In this document: positions 1-12,049 of the stretch, piece by piece
Layout of the letters: each line of letters opens with the position of its first letter
How positions within the stretch are numbered: the stretch's first letter is position 1
Source of the DNA: Neoscytalidium dimidiatum
Lineage: Eukaryota; Ascomycota; Dothideomycetes; Botryosphaeriales; Botryosphaeriaceae
DNA: 64,000 nt
Direction: 5' to 3'
NCBI GenBank assembly: GCA_037367355.1
Contig: CM074706.1
Coordinates: forward strand, 1,550,001 to 1,614,000
Position numbers and translations under genes: made by a program
Notes under the pieces: generated by a model
Databases searched by the model: none
Told to the model about the DNA's origin: nothing
Seen by the model: the letters and a program-made list of their open reading frames with translations, nothing else

Positions 1-11
1 TGGTCTTTCGA

Positions 12-27
12 GGCCGGCCGGCCGGCC
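12..27. repeat. (GGCC)4 tandem repeat
   Basis: Four perfect GGCC units sit at the left edge. The rest of 1-560 shows no convincing coding frame, only mixed intergenic sequence downstream of the minus-strand gene that ends at 561. Confidence 0.8.
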
Positions 28-528
28 GTGCGGGGTATTGAGGTCCGAGAAAACGTGGACAAGACTGGGGAATCCTGGCGCGGCGTGTCAACGCTGCTCG
101 GATAAGAATCCGGGCGAGTGCGATGACGGAGGCGGCTCTTGCCGTGCAGCGTAAATCTTGGACGGTGGCACTGGGCATTAGTCTTTATTGGACGATGATT
201 CATGGAGAAACGCTCGCTTTGCTTGTTTCGGAAAGACTCCGGCGTTTAACTGGATAGCAGTGTAACATCAAGCTGATACATAATAAATGGATAGTCAAAG
301 CAGGCAATCGGACGTGCACCCCTCTAAAGCTCCTCTACATCCACGCCCATACCAATGCTTCATCTCTCCAATGGTCTAGGTAACTCAACGGGAACCCTTG
401 CGCCAGACAAATCACGTACTTTGGCGAGGAGAATGCTGCGATTCGCGCATTTTAGCAACTATTGAAGTGACTACCAGCTGCAAAATCGTGGCTCCAGCGA
501 TTGGTCCTCCGCAGCCCAGCCTCTAAAA

Positions 529-546
529 AGAGAGAGAGAGAGAGAG
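529..546. repeat. (AG)9 microsatellite
   Basis: Nine AG units lie just beyond the stop codon of the minus-strand gene ending at 561, so they probably fall in its 3' UTR, where they would read as CT repeats. Confidence 0.85.
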
Positions 547-560
547 TCTCACTTCATCCA

Positions 561-1675
561 TTAGACAACATGAAGCCTCTTCAGCGGCCTGACGAGAATA
601 TTTTCGTCCTTCTCTGTCGACCTCTTGTTCTTGCGCGGCTCCACCACGACCGTCGAATCTTCCGAGTCACTCTCATCATCAGCATCATAGCCGTCCTCCT
701 CAGCCTCCCATACCTCAGCAAGTCCCGTCACCTTGTGATCAAACTCGGGAATACCGCACCGCAGGCCGGCCTCGTGTTGAAGCGCAAGCTCGTCCTGCGT
801 GATGGGATCCATGTAGTCGATCTCATTGTCGCCGGCAGGCACCAGCTCAGTCGCGCGCACCGTAGCTCCCGGAACACGGTGCGGAGCGACCAGCTCGACG
901 GGGCCACGCCTGCGCCCTCCCGCAACGTAGACACGGCTCTAGCGCAGAGAATCAGCTGTTCCGAGAAGCTTGGGGGGAGCCCAGTACTTACGTAAGCCTT
1001 CCACGCCGCCTCGACTTTGCGCTCGAGATTGCGGCCTTCGCGGCCGCGTCCGTGTGCGTCGTCGGCTGCGCGCTTCGGCTTGCTGTTCGGCGGACCGCTG
1101 CTGCTGAGCGTGGCGTCGCTGGGGCTCCCGCAGCCGAGGCTGTTGAGCGCGAAGAAGATGCCCTCGGTGACGGTCACGCTGTCGTGGCTGAGCGCGGGCA
1201 CGGCTTCGTCGGCGTAGGCGGCCGGGCTGCCCGGGCGGGAGTGGGTGCGGGCGATGGTGTTGAAGACGCCGTTGGCGAGGATGAGCTCGTGGAAGGTGTC
1301 TGGCTGGTAGTTGGAAGAAGGCTTGGGGCGGGCGATGTCGGTGGCCAAGCTCGTGTTGCTGGCGCTCGAGTTGCGATCGCTCGTGCTGGTGAGCTGCTGC
1401 TTTGCGTTGCTGGTCGTGTCTTTGCAGTTGTCGCGACGGTTGTCCTGCTTCTTCGACTTGCCATGCTGGTGATCAGTGACGTAGGGCTCAGCGCGATGAT
1501 TGAAGATAAGGTTGATGTTGTCGTCATGCTTCGGAGCGTCGCGAGAGTGAGGAGCCGTTGGGAGACTAAACAGAGCGGGTGGGCTGGACATCGAGCCTCC
1601 GCCGTCAGTGAGGGCGCTCAGAGCGTTCAACACAGCGCTCCTGTGATCGTTGTCGATGCCATGAGGGAATTCCAT
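561..1675 (-). CDS. Hypothetical fungal protein, two exons (353 aa)
   Basis: I do not recognise this family. The model is complement(join(561..938,992..1675)): exon 1 ends at a GTAAGT donor and the 53-bp intron ends in CTAG, joining in phase 0. The reading frame is open up to an upstream ATG at 1921, but that extension is built on a poly-A tract and looks like leader. I chose the ATG at 1673-1675, where the composition becomes protein-like. The first 150 residues are rich in Ser, Asn, His and Lys. A predicted helical stretch (ERKVEAAWKAY) lies just before the intron. The C-terminus has a strongly acidic patch (DADDESDSEDS) followed by a basic tail. No signal peptide or catalytic motif is visible with this start. 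It could be a nuclear or regulatory protein, but nothing in the sequence shows that. Confidence 0.55.
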
Positions 1676-2710
1676 TGTCGCGAGAGCCTGGTCACTGAGG
1701 TTTGGCTCAAGCACGCGGTTGGAGTGGCGCGTGGGCCACGCTTTGCTAGATCGCCGATGGTGTCGTTTTGTAGAGACCCGATCGAGGTCATGTTTTAGGC
1801 ACTCCCGGTTCCTTCCGTTGTAGGCAGTCACGGAAAGGTAAACATACACGCAAAAGAAAAAAAAAAAAGCAGCGATGCATATCTGTATAGTTAGTGGTAA
1901 GGGTATCTTACGTTGCTTCACACGAAGGGCGTTCCCTGAAGCATTTGCATACGGAAAGATTCTTCTATCAACCTCTGCTTTTCGCTGAGTGTTTCCCGTT
2001 GACGCTATAGCTAGTGATGCACCACTTTCAGTATACTACTGTGTATAAAACCCCGCTGATAGAATATGAAGGTACTATTGCTAAAGCTTGTTGAGAGGTA
2101 CCGGCCGTCATTCTCACATACCAACGAGACACTGGAACTTACTTGCTAGGTTGGACACGGATGTAGAACGCTCTACTTGGAATGTTCCATAAATCACATT
2201 CTAGTACCCTCTGAATTCAGCTGTTACAAGTATAACTGAAGATCCGCTAGTCTCGATTAACTCTCTCTCCGTGGATATAATATTCTCAAGCCATGTCTGC
2301 AAGGTACTAGACGTAGCTATAAAGCAGTAAAAAGAACTTGAAGGCTCACCAGGCCAACCCTTGAAATTGCTTACTTGAATAAGACGTAGGGCAAACATGC
2401 TGCAAGGCAGAGCGGAGAAGGTTTTACTTGAATTCTACAAAGAGTATTCCTAGCACTTCAATAAAGGCCCGAAAACCGATAGAAATCAATCTCTAAATTT
2501 TTCTTTTAAGACTTTTATCTAAGATACGTCAATACATAAAATTTTTTTTGATGTCTATTTCAAACGCCCACAAACTTTCATACACTTCTTTTTTTCTTTT
2601 TCCGCTCTGCGTAGCCCAATACATATTCCTCGATCCACGACTTTTTTTTTCCCTCACTCTATTAAAGCAAAGGAAGACATAACAGTCATCTTCTCAATTA
2701 ACCTCAGCCC
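1676..2710. other. Intergenic, AT-rich, no gene seen
   Basis: This interval separates the 5' end of the orphan gene at 561-1675 from the 3' end of the urea transporter. It becomes AT-rich from about 2000 to 2680 with several poly-T runs. The short frames present have no coding character. I see no repeat or RNA gene in it. Confidence 0.6.
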
Positions 2711-4909
2711 TCAATCCTTCGGCCTTCTCCCACCATCCCCCGCCCTCCCCTCCCCCGCCGCAACCTCCACCCCCGCAACGACGCCCCGCTCCCGAACCCC
2801 CTTCCCCAAGCCAAACAGATCCCTCACCAGCGCCCTCGTCGTCCTCACCATCGTCCTCCTCCCCTGCCACAGCGGGAAGACGCCGACGCACGCCGTGCTG
2901 CACGCCAGCCACACGATGCCGACCACGACCCAGCCGGTGAAGAACCGCTCGCTGAAGATGTAGGCCGAGCCGTACAGCGGCATCGGCCACAACACCAAGA
3001 AGGCCAGCGCCATGGCGCCCGTGGTCCACTTGGCGACGCGCGACGCGCGCAGGAGGCGGCGCTGCTCGTCCTCGAGCGCGGCCTCGGCGGCGGGGTCGGC
3101 GGCGGCGGCGCTGACGCGGATGGCATCCAGCTTCTCCGGGTCGGCCGAGGGCAGCATGTCGAGGTCGTCGGCGCGGCGGATGGCGCGCATCGAGTCCCAG
3201 GTGTAGTCGTCCGGGCCGAAGAGGAAGGTGAGGGCGGGCACGTAGACGGCCGGGGAGAGGAGGGCCGCGACGTTGCCGGCGAGCATGGGGTCGTTCGCGC
3301 CGGTGCTGTCGACGGTGAGGGCGCCGTATTGGACCTTGGCGGTGACGAGCCACGCGACCAGGCTGGTGGCCAGGCCGAGGACGGGGGCGAGCGTGGCGGC
3401 GGCGCGGTTCTGCTTGCGCCAGAGGAGTGTGAGCGAGGCCGGGAGGACTGCTGAGGAAACGATGACCCCCATGAGCAGGTAGAGGTAGCCCATGGAGATG
3501 CCGGCGTAGTAGAGGCCGACGGAGAAGGAGGCCATGAGGAGGCCGAAAAGGACGACGGATGTGTGTGCGGTCCAGATGAGGTTGCGGCCTGTGGCAGAGG
3601 GGTTGATGTAGGTTTGGTAGATGTCGTAAGTGGCGATACCGGAGACTGCGATGAGCTCGGCGGACGTGGCCGATGTGACGGCCATGAAGATGAGGATGAG
3701 CGTTGCGATGGCGCCGCCGGAGCCGAGAAGGGCGACTGCTGCGTACGGGAGCACAAGACCGGCGGTTACATCTTCAGAGGGCATGCGTGAAGGGTAGGTG
3801 GGGAAAGACGGGAAGGATTCGGTTGCGAGTGCTGCGAGGCCCATCGTTGTGGCGCAGAGCCAAGGAATAGCAAACCAGGAGAGGCCTCCCATGATGTATC
3901 CAGGCAAAGCCGAGACGGGATGGGCGGCGATGGCCTTGTTGTAGTAACCATTGTCGCAGAACACGGTACCGAAGTTACCAACGATGTTGATGACAAAGAA
4001 AATTATGCCTTCCTTGGAGCGCATGGTAAGGTAGCTGCCATGTGCGTTGCCGTCAACTGGGTGGAGAGCGGAGGCTTCCTTGAGAAGATCGTAGACCCGG
4101 CCAGGAGAGCCTAGGATATCGCTGGTGGCGTAGGTGGTGAAAGCGAATATGAATATGATGACAAGGATGACGACAGTGTGCACATAGTCGGTCAGGAAAG
4201 TAGCTTTGATGCCGCCAAACAGGGTGTACAGGATAACTCCTAGCGGCAGCAAGAAACAGCCGGCTGCGGTATGCATCCCAGTCAAACTGGAAACAACCGC
4301 AGATCCTCCCGTAAGCAGCATAGCCGTAACGAGAATGTTGGTCATAAGGCCGAAGACGATACTGCGGATGGGTTAGCAGCTACTCTGGAGAACGAGCAAA
4401 GTAGTGACGTACTAGACGGCGTGTGTCGTTGGGCCATAGCGTGCTCGAATGACCTCAAGGAAGGTGTGTGCATTCGGAGCACGGCGTTTCAGTTCGATGG
4501 CAAGGGTGGAGAAGAGAAGGATTTGTACAGTAGCTCCGGATGCATACTAGAAGGCGTTAAAAAGGGTGATTCTCAGAGGACGGGAGAGGCCCACCCAGAA
4601 GGGACCAGAGACGCCATAGCGGTACGCAACTCCCGAAGATTGCAAAAGAGTGGCGGCCCAGGTCCAGGAAGATACGACAGCGGACGACACGAGACCGGAT
4701 TTGACGGTGCGGCCAGCAGTGCTAAACATCTCGCTGGTCTGCTCCTCGCCCTGGTACCGTTTCAAGACCCATGTCGTGAGAATCATACCCAACGAGAAGG
4801 CGAAGCCGAGGCCGACCACGATGCCGTAGCCATAAGCCTGGCTCAGCGGAGGGGTGTGAGTGTCAGATGGGGCAGCGTCCATATTGGCGGCGGGTGGTTG
4901 GCAAGGCAA
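2711..4909 (-). CDS. DUR3: Urea active transporter, sodium:solute symporter family (DUR3-like)
   Basis: High-affinity urea uptake at the plasma membrane; the SSS family is ion-coupled with about 14-15 membrane spans. The model is complement(join(2711..4361,4413..4546,4595..4909)), 699 aa. The two short introns (51 and 48 bp) restore the family core: a [19 protein letters not shown] segment, then a short stretch ending [12 protein letters not shown]. The middle contains a substrate-site-like stretch ([14 protein letters not shown]) and an [11 protein letters not shown] segment typical of DUR3 proteins. The C-terminal tail is Gly/Arg-rich and cytosolic. The start is either the ATG at 4909 or the one at 4882 (MDAAPSD), which leaves a shorter and more family-like N-terminus. 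The gene is transcribed away from urea amidolyase, and the shared promoter carries GATA-factor sites, so nitrogen-catabolite control is likely. Confidence 0.93.
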
Positions 4910-5553
4910 GACGTGGGCATGTCGGCGGGTTATATAAGGGAAGTTTTTTTTTTTTTTTTATTTTTAAAATAAAAACTAAAGAGACACGGCGTCTTCTCTA
5001 AATCGTGCGGTCTATTTTGTGTTGTAATCCTGAAAAGACTTATCTTCCGCCGGGGCGAGCAGGTTTCCTTCCCCGCGTACAGGTCGGATGAGAATCGGCG
5101 GAAGAATTGTGACTGGCAGGAGGAAGGGAAGAATTGGCCAATGAAATGGCGGGGATTTCAAGGTCCAAGGAAGCGATTTCGGGATGGTTCTGGCCGGCGC
5201 AGGGCTGTTTTGAGTCAGGACAGGAAGCGCACAGAGGACGGATCTAGCAAAGCGTTATCTCTCGGCTGAAGATAAGAGCTGATAAGCGGTGTTGAGAAGC
5301 GATAAGGCGCATTATGGCCTGAGAGAGCCTGATAAGCTGGATTCTCCCCGCGGGCTCTCAAGCCGCGGGCGCTCCGGGCCCGTCGGGACCATGGGCGACG
5401 GCGGGCTTGAGGCAATGGATGGACAGCAGCAAACGTCGAGGGTGTGGAGATGGCCCGACGAGGCCGCGCTTGAGAGGCCGAAGCCGAATGGAACAACAAT
5501 AAGTTGAGCGGGCCCGGAGTGTTATTGCAGGGACAAGCAGGGCAGAAGACAGC
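4910..5553. promoter_or_regulatory. Shared divergent promoter of DUR3 and DUR1,2
   Basis: This 644-bp gap lies between two genes of one pathway transcribed in opposite directions. It contains a 15-nt poly-T run near 4945, an inverted GATAAG (CTTATC at 5039-5044) on the DUR3 side, and the GATAAG cluster on the DUR1,2 side. Two CCGCGG palindromes occur at about 5348 and 5363. No coding frame in it is credible. Confidence 0.75.
5254..5336 (+). promoter_or_regulatory. Cluster of GATA-factor (AreA/NIT2-type) sites
   Basis: GATAAG occurs on the plus strand at 5271, 5281, 5301 and 5331, with an inverted GATAAC at 5254-5259. HGATAR sites, especially in pairs, are the known binding sites of the nitrogen regulators AreA/NIT2 and Gln3. 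The starts are separated by 10, 20 and 30 bp, so all four would face the same side of the helix. The position, about 220-280 bp before the DUR1,2 start codon, fits control of urea utilisation. Confidence 0.75.
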
Positions 5554-8500
5554 ATGGCGGACCCTTATTCTCATCTCGATTCATTCCCGTTGACCGCGAG
5601 GCAATGGGCGGCGGCGCAGAAGGAAGGCGGCGCCCTGGAGCGGCTGCTGGCGATCATCGACAGCCAGGATGCCGGCGACCCGGCGTGGATCAGCGTAGCG
5701 TCGGCGCAAGATATCCAGGAACAGGTGGCAGCAGCCGCGCGGCTCCGCGACGGCGGGGCTGAGGTGCCGCTGTTCTGCGTGCCGGTGGCAGTCAAAGACA
5801 ACATCGACGTGGGCGGCATGGTGACGACCGCAGCGTGCGCTGGGTTCGCGTACACGGCGAAGGCTGACGCCGGGGCGGTGCGGCAGCTGAAGCAGGCGGG
5901 GGCGGTGGTGGTGGGCAAATGCAACCTGGACCAGTTCGCGACGGGGCTGGTGGGCGTGCGGTCGCCGTACGGAGTGGTGCCCAACGCCTTCGACGCCGCG
6001 TTTGTGTGCGGCGGCTCCAGCAGCGGGTCGGCGTCGGTGGTGGCTCGCGGGCTGGTGCCGCTGGCGCTGGGCACCGATACGGCCGGCTCGGGCCGCGTGC
6101 CCGCCGCCTTCAACAACCTCGTCGGCCTCAAGCCCACGCGCGGCGCCCTGAGCACTGCCGGCGTCGTGCCTGCCTGCCGCACCCTCGACTGCGTCTCCAT
6201 CTTGGCCCTCACCCTCGACGATGCCCGCCTCGCCTACGACGTGCTGGCAGCATACGACCCCAGCGATCCCTTCTCTCGCCCGCTGCCCTCGCCGTCTACC
6301 CCGTCTGCACCATCTCCCCTTCCCTGCCGCACCCCGGAGCATCCCCGCCTCGCCGTCGACAGCGCGCCGCAGTGGCATGGCGATGCCGCTCAGGAAGCGG
6401 CCTACAAGGCTGCCCTGGCCGACGCCGCCGCCCTGGGCTGGGACCTTGTTCCTGTCGATTTCTCCGACCTGTTCGACGTCGCCCATCTGCTGTACGAGGG
6501 ACCCTGGGTGGCCGAGCGCTACTCCGTCTTGCGCGACTGCATCGACAGGACCCCGGACATGGATCCGACCGTTCGCGACGTCGTGTCTCGCGCCCGCCAT
6601 TTCACCGCTGTCGACGTCTTCACAGCCGAGTACCGCCGCCATGAGCTAGCCCGAGCCGTCGACCAGGCTTTTGCCGCCTTCGATGCTCTCCTTGTTCCCA
6701 CCACCCCCGTCTTCCCAACCATCGCCCAGGTGCACGCCGAGCCCGTCGCTAAGAATTCCCTTCTCGGAACCTATACCAATTTCGTCAACCTCCTGGATTG
6801 GTCCGCCCTGGCTTTCCCCGCCGGCTTCCGCTCCGACGGCTTGCCTTTCGGCTTGACGCTCGTTTCCAGGCGCTGGCACGAAAAGAACTTGGTTGACATT
6901 GCTCACCAATGGCTCTCCCGCGCACCGCGCCGCCTCGGCGCTACTTCCTGCGTGGCCAACGAGCCCACGCCTGCTCCTGCTGACCGCAGCCCACCTCCCA
7001 CCTCACACTGGCAAGTCCTGGCTGTTGTGGGCGCGCACCTGTCTGGCCTTCCCTTGAACAACCAGCTCGTTGGCATTGGCGCTTCTCTCCTATCCGAGAC
7101 CGAGACCTCGGCGGCTTATCGGCTCTTCGAACTTCCTGACGGCGGCGCTGTGAGAAAGCCGGGCCTGGTTCGCGTTGTCCAGAATGAAGGAGCCCAGATC
7201 GCTGTAGAGCTTTGGAACGTACCGGAAGAGAAGCTCGGCTCTCTCGTCGCGTCGGTGCCCTTCCCACTGAGCATCGGTCGCATCGAGCTTGCTGATGGTA
7301 CCTGGGTCATGGGCTTCGTAGCCCAGCCCGATGGCCTGGCCAGCGCCCTGGACATAACTGCTTACGGCGGGTGGAAAGCTTACCTCAAAGAGACTACCGA
7401 CCTACCCCCCAATTGCTCCTCGCCGCCAGCCTTCGAAAGCATCCTCATCGCCAACCGTGGAGAGATTGCTGTCCGCATCTCCGCCACCTTAAAGAGACTT
7501 GGAATTCGCTCAATCGCTATCTTCTCTGAGGAGGACAAAGGAGGTATGCATGTCCAGGCTGCCGATGACGCGTTCCCGCTCGATGGGAAGACTCTTGCCG
7601 AGACTTATCTGTGCGGAGAGAAGATCATCGCGATTGCCAAGCGTTCCGGAGCGCAAGCCGTCATTCCTGGATACGGCATGTTGTCGGAAAACGCAGACTT
7701 TGCTGCCGCCTGTGAAGCTGCTGGGCTCGTTTGGATCGGCCCTACCCCAAAGCAGATTCGCTTACTCGGCCTAAAGCACAAGGCAAGAGAGCTTGCGGAA
7801 AAAGCATCGGTGCCGCTTCTCCCTGGCAGCGGGTTGGTCCGAGACTCTGCATCCGCAATCACCGAAGCAAAGAGGATCGGTCTTCCTATCATACTAAAGT
7901 CTACTGGTGGCGGCGGTGGTGTTGGCCTGGAGCAGTGCTACTCCCACGAAGACATTGAGAGTGCCTTCGACTCAGTCAGGCGTATGGGTGAGACTTTTTT
8001 CGCCAACGCTGACGTCTTCATCGAGAAGTTTGTCGAGAACGCTCGTCATGTCGAGGTTCAGATCGTTGGTGACGGCTACGGGAATGTTCGTCACATCTCT
8101 GAACGCGATTGCTCTCTCCAGCGCAGGCATCAGAAGGTTGTCGAGGAGAGCCCCGCACTGCTGATCCCACAATCAGTTCGTACACAGATGCGTGCTGCTG
8201 CCATAAGGTTTGCAGCTTCTGTATCATATCGCAATGTTGGCACCATCGAGTTTCTCTATGATCCGGATACGACGCTTTTCTACTTCCTGGAAGCCAACAC
8301 GCGATTACAAGTCGAACATCCTGTCACTGAAGCTGTCACAGGTTTGGACTTGGTTGAGATCATGGTTTCCGTCGCCGCAGGACAAGTGTCTACCCTATTC
8401 AGCGGCAAGCAAGACGGGTTCACTCCGGATGGGGTCGCTCTTGAGGCACGCATCTATGCAGAGTGCCCGCTGCAGAGTTTCAGGCCGTGTCCGGGCGTTC

Positions 8501-11298
8501 TGCTTGATGTTGAATTCCCTGATGATGTTCGCGTGGATACCTCGGTTGGCAAAGGCACTCGTGTGTCAGCTTCCTTCGATCCATTACTTGCGAAAATTAT
8601 CGTCCATGGTGAGACCAGGGAGCTGGCAATTGAAAAGCTCCGCAACGCTCTTGACAGAACCAGGATCTACGGCATCGAAACGAACGTCGAATACCTTCGT
8701 CATGTGTGCCGGAGCGGGCCATTTGTGAATGGGATTTACACGACGAACTTCCTAAATGATTTTGAATTCCAGCCGAAGGCTTTTGAAGTTCTCTCTCCTG
8801 GTGCTTTGACAACGGTCCAAGACTACCTTGGGAGACTTGGATACTGGCATGTAGGGATACCACCTTCGGGACCGATGGATAATTATGGATTTCGTTTGGC
8901 CAACCGACTTCTAGGAAACGAAGAGACCGCCGCGGGCTTAGAGTGCACCTCTAAAGGGCCCCGATTACTGTTCCATCACGACGCGACGATTGCCTTAGCA
9001 GGATCACCCTCCAGCCTAACAGTCAACGGTATTAGCGCACCATTCATGGAACCTGTGCATGTGTTTGCTGGTGATACGGTAGATATCGGACAAACAGAGA
9101 GCGGCGCAAGAAGTTATCTCGCCGTCAAGGGCGGAATTTCTGTCCCAAAGAAGTTTGGATCTCGCTCAACCTTCCTACTTGGCAAGATTGGCGGCCATTT
9201 GGGCAGACAACTACGTTCCGGTGACATTCTGCCATTCTATCCGCCAAGGAATATGGAGCGAGTCGGCAAAACAGCAATCCAAACCGGATTTGAAAGGAAC
9301 GAATCTCCATCGCCGGACTTGGATGGCACATGGACACTTCGCGTCATTCCTGGCCCTCATGGATTCCCTGACTACTTTGAAGAAAATTCTTTCCAGGAGC
9401 TTTTTTCTCATGAGAGCTGGAAAGTCCACCATAATAGTGACCGAAGTGGAGTGCGTTTGGTTGGCCCCCGGCCTGAATGGGCTAGAAGTTCTGGTGGGAA
9501 AGCCGGCCTCCATCCCTCAAACATCCATGATGGTCCGTATTCAATCGGGACGATAAGTTTCACCGGCGATGAAGCCATCATCCTCACTTGCGATGGACCG
9601 AGTCTCGGAGGCTTTGTAAGCTTTGCAACAGTCATCACCGCTGATCTTTGGAAGCTTGGTCAGATGAAACCTGGCGACGATATCCAGTTGTGTCCGATAT
9701 CCATCGCCGAAGCACTGCAGGCTCAAGAAGCGCTCACTGAGTCGATCCAGTCTCTATCGAAACTGCGATCTGAATACAACTCAGTTGAACTAGCCTCACC
9801 CATCATTCTAGATATCGGATCAGGAGAAAACAGGAGAGTGTACCGCCAAGCCGGCGATTCCGCATTACTGATGGAGTTGGGGACGGACGAATTCAACCTG
9901 CGCTGCAGCCTCCGTCTCTCGAGCATTATCCAATGCTATCGAGACCAGCTCCTCACCGGCGTAATCGAGATTACCGCCGGCGTCAGATCTCTCCACGTGC
10001 AGTACACCTCCAACCTCTTCACTCCGCACGACGTCGTCCGCACCATTGAACAGCACTGCTCCGCCTCACCATCCCTTTCCGCAGCTTTAGGAACAACCTC
10101 ACCCAGCCCCTCTCCACTGATCTTCTCCCGCATCGTCCGCCTCCCCATAGCCTTCGAGCACCCCTCCGTCCTCGCCGCCATCGATCGCTACGCCGCCACC
10201 ATCCGCCCCAAAGCGCCCTACCTCCCCTCCAACACAGACTTCCTCCGCCGCCTGAACGGCCTTCCTGACACCGCCGCCCTGCGGAAGCTCATCTGCGCCG
10301 CCGACTTCCTCGTCCTCGGCCTAGGCGACGTCTTCTGCGGCTCCCCCTGCGCCCTCCCGCTCGATCCCCGCCACCGCCTGCTCGGCTCCAAGTACAGCCC
10401 GCCGCGCAGCTACACCCCGGCCGGTACGGTTGGCCTGGGCGGCCAGTACTTGTGCGTCTACGCCGTGGATAGTCCGGGGGGTTATCAGATGTTGGGGCGG
10501 ACGGTCGGGGTCTGGGGCGGTAGTGGTGGTGGTGCGGTTGGAGAAGAGAAGGAGAAGCCGTGGTTGTTCGAGTTGTTTGATCGGGTGCGGTTTTACGAGG
10601 TCGATTGCGAGACGCTGGATGCGGCGAGGAGGAACGGGGAGGAGGGAAAGCTGATCGAGATCGAGGAGGGTGGGGTGGTGGATGTGGAGGGGTATGAGCG
10701 GTGGCTTGAGGAAAATAGGGAGGATATTGAGAGGGTTGTGGGAGAGAGGGAGAGGGCGTTTGAGGCGGCGATGGCGTCGGGGGAGATGAGGGATTTGTTG
10801 TCGGGTGAGGGGAGGGAGGAGGACGTGGCAGTGGTGGAGGACGGGTGGGGAAAAGGAGAAGAGTTGAGGAATGGGACGGCGGTGGTCGAGAGCCCGGTTG
10901 CGGGGAAGTGTTGGAAGTGGCTCGTTGGGGAGGGACAGGTCGTTGCGGCTGGAGACCCGATTGTGAGTTTTCATTGTTCCCCGTCTGCCTCTCTTCTGGG
11001 CCATTGCCGTGCCGCTCCGTACCTCTTTTTTTTTTTTTCTCTCTTTTCATCATCCGCTCGTTAATGAGGCCTGCCGGCTCATTATTGCGACTCTTCCTAT
11101 TTTGTCTTGAAAAACTCCCTTACAAGCGGACGCAAACGGCTAACCGCTCTTCGCAACAAGATCTCTATCGAGTCCATGAAAATGGAGATGAAAGTTTGCG
11201 CTCACGTCGCTGGTCGGTGCGTTCGAATTGTTGCACACCCGGCGCAGCTAGTCGAGGCGGGCGAGGTTGTAGCGCTGATTAAACCGGCTGCTCTATGA
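5554..11298 (+). CDS. DUR1,2: Urea amidolyase (urea carboxylase plus allophanate hydrolase)
   Basis: ATP- and biotin-dependent conversion of urea to allophanate, then hydrolysis to ammonia and CO2, in the cytosol. The model is join(5554..10962,11161..11298), 1848 aa, close to the yeast enzyme in length and domain order. Residues 1-600 are the amidase-signature allophanate hydrolase: Lys81, the GGSSSGSA segment at 153-160 and nucleophile Ser179 in DTAGSGR. A biotin carboxylase begins near 626 (ILIANRGEIAVR) with a Gly-rich ATP loop (STGGGGGVGL). A KipA/KipI-like carboxyltransferase follows from about 1070 (PGALTTVQDYLGRLGYWHVG). The C-terminus is a biotinyl domain whose acceptor is Lys1810 in ESMKMEM. 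That lysine lies in the second exon, after a 198-bp intron with a CTAAC branch site. The adjacent divergent urea transporter supports the call. Confidence 0.96.
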
Positions 11299-11639
11299 TG
11301 CGTCCATCCCTCGGGGCATGATTTTGCGACGGTTGGCTTGTGCTTGGTGTTGGGAGGAAAACAAGGAGAGACATAAGAAATGAGTTGTGTGGCTATTGTC
11401 TGCCGAAATCATTGCATTTACGAAGGCGTCGACGTGGAGTAACAAGAGATGGGAAGAAATGTGAGATTTTCAGGCCAAGTAAAATGCATTACATGTAGAG
11501 TATAGCGACCCTCGCACTCTACTTTCATCTAGATTCTGCATTTGGGTGCCCGGGTGTTCTCTGAAGTCACTCAATGAAGAGGATAGAGACAAGTTGACGC
11601 GGTGATTAGTACAACCATTATACAAGGCGGACACTAAGT

Positions 11640-11950
11640 ACAGTAGTAACAGCGGATACACGGGCTCTACAAGCATACAGTCTAAAACAGCAGCAGTACA
11701 GATGTACAAAACGAGCACAGATAAAACAGAGCGCCAAACAAGTACAAAAAGACAGCAGGTACAGCAACAACAGTGGTACAACAGTACAACAGCAGACAGC
11801 AATGACAAAACACAGCAGTACAACAGTACAGCAACCGACGACAAAAAATACAACGACGCAAACAGCCAAAAAAAAAAAAAGTAAAGCAGTAGTACAGAAA
11901 GAGTACAACCAAGCAAACAAGACAACGCGTACAACAAAATACCACACTTT
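11640..11950 (+). repeat. Degenerate CAGTACAA-type low-complexity, T-poor tract
   Basis: For about 310 bp the plus strand is almost free of runs of T and is built from imperfect repeats of words such as CAGTACA, ACAACAG and GTACAACAG, ending in a 13-nt A run near 11870. This strong strand asymmetry explains the long artificial frames on both strands. Confidence 0.7.
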
Positions 11951-12049
11951 TAATACAAGTTCTTTTTGGTTCCACACCCGCCCGCCCTTCCCTCCCTCAA
12001 ATCCCTACACAACCCGTCCGACCATTACCAATTACACCCTTATAATAAT

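Noticed and set aside
561..1921. Extension of the first gene to the ATG at 1921 with an N-terminal hydrophobic stretch
   Set aside because: The hydrophobic stretch is encoded by a poly-A/T run and looks like leader sequence; the ATG at 1675 begins more protein-like sequence.
11470..11937. Cys/Leu/Val-rich minus-strand frame
   Set aside because: Direct result of the T-poor ACA/CAG tract on the other strand.
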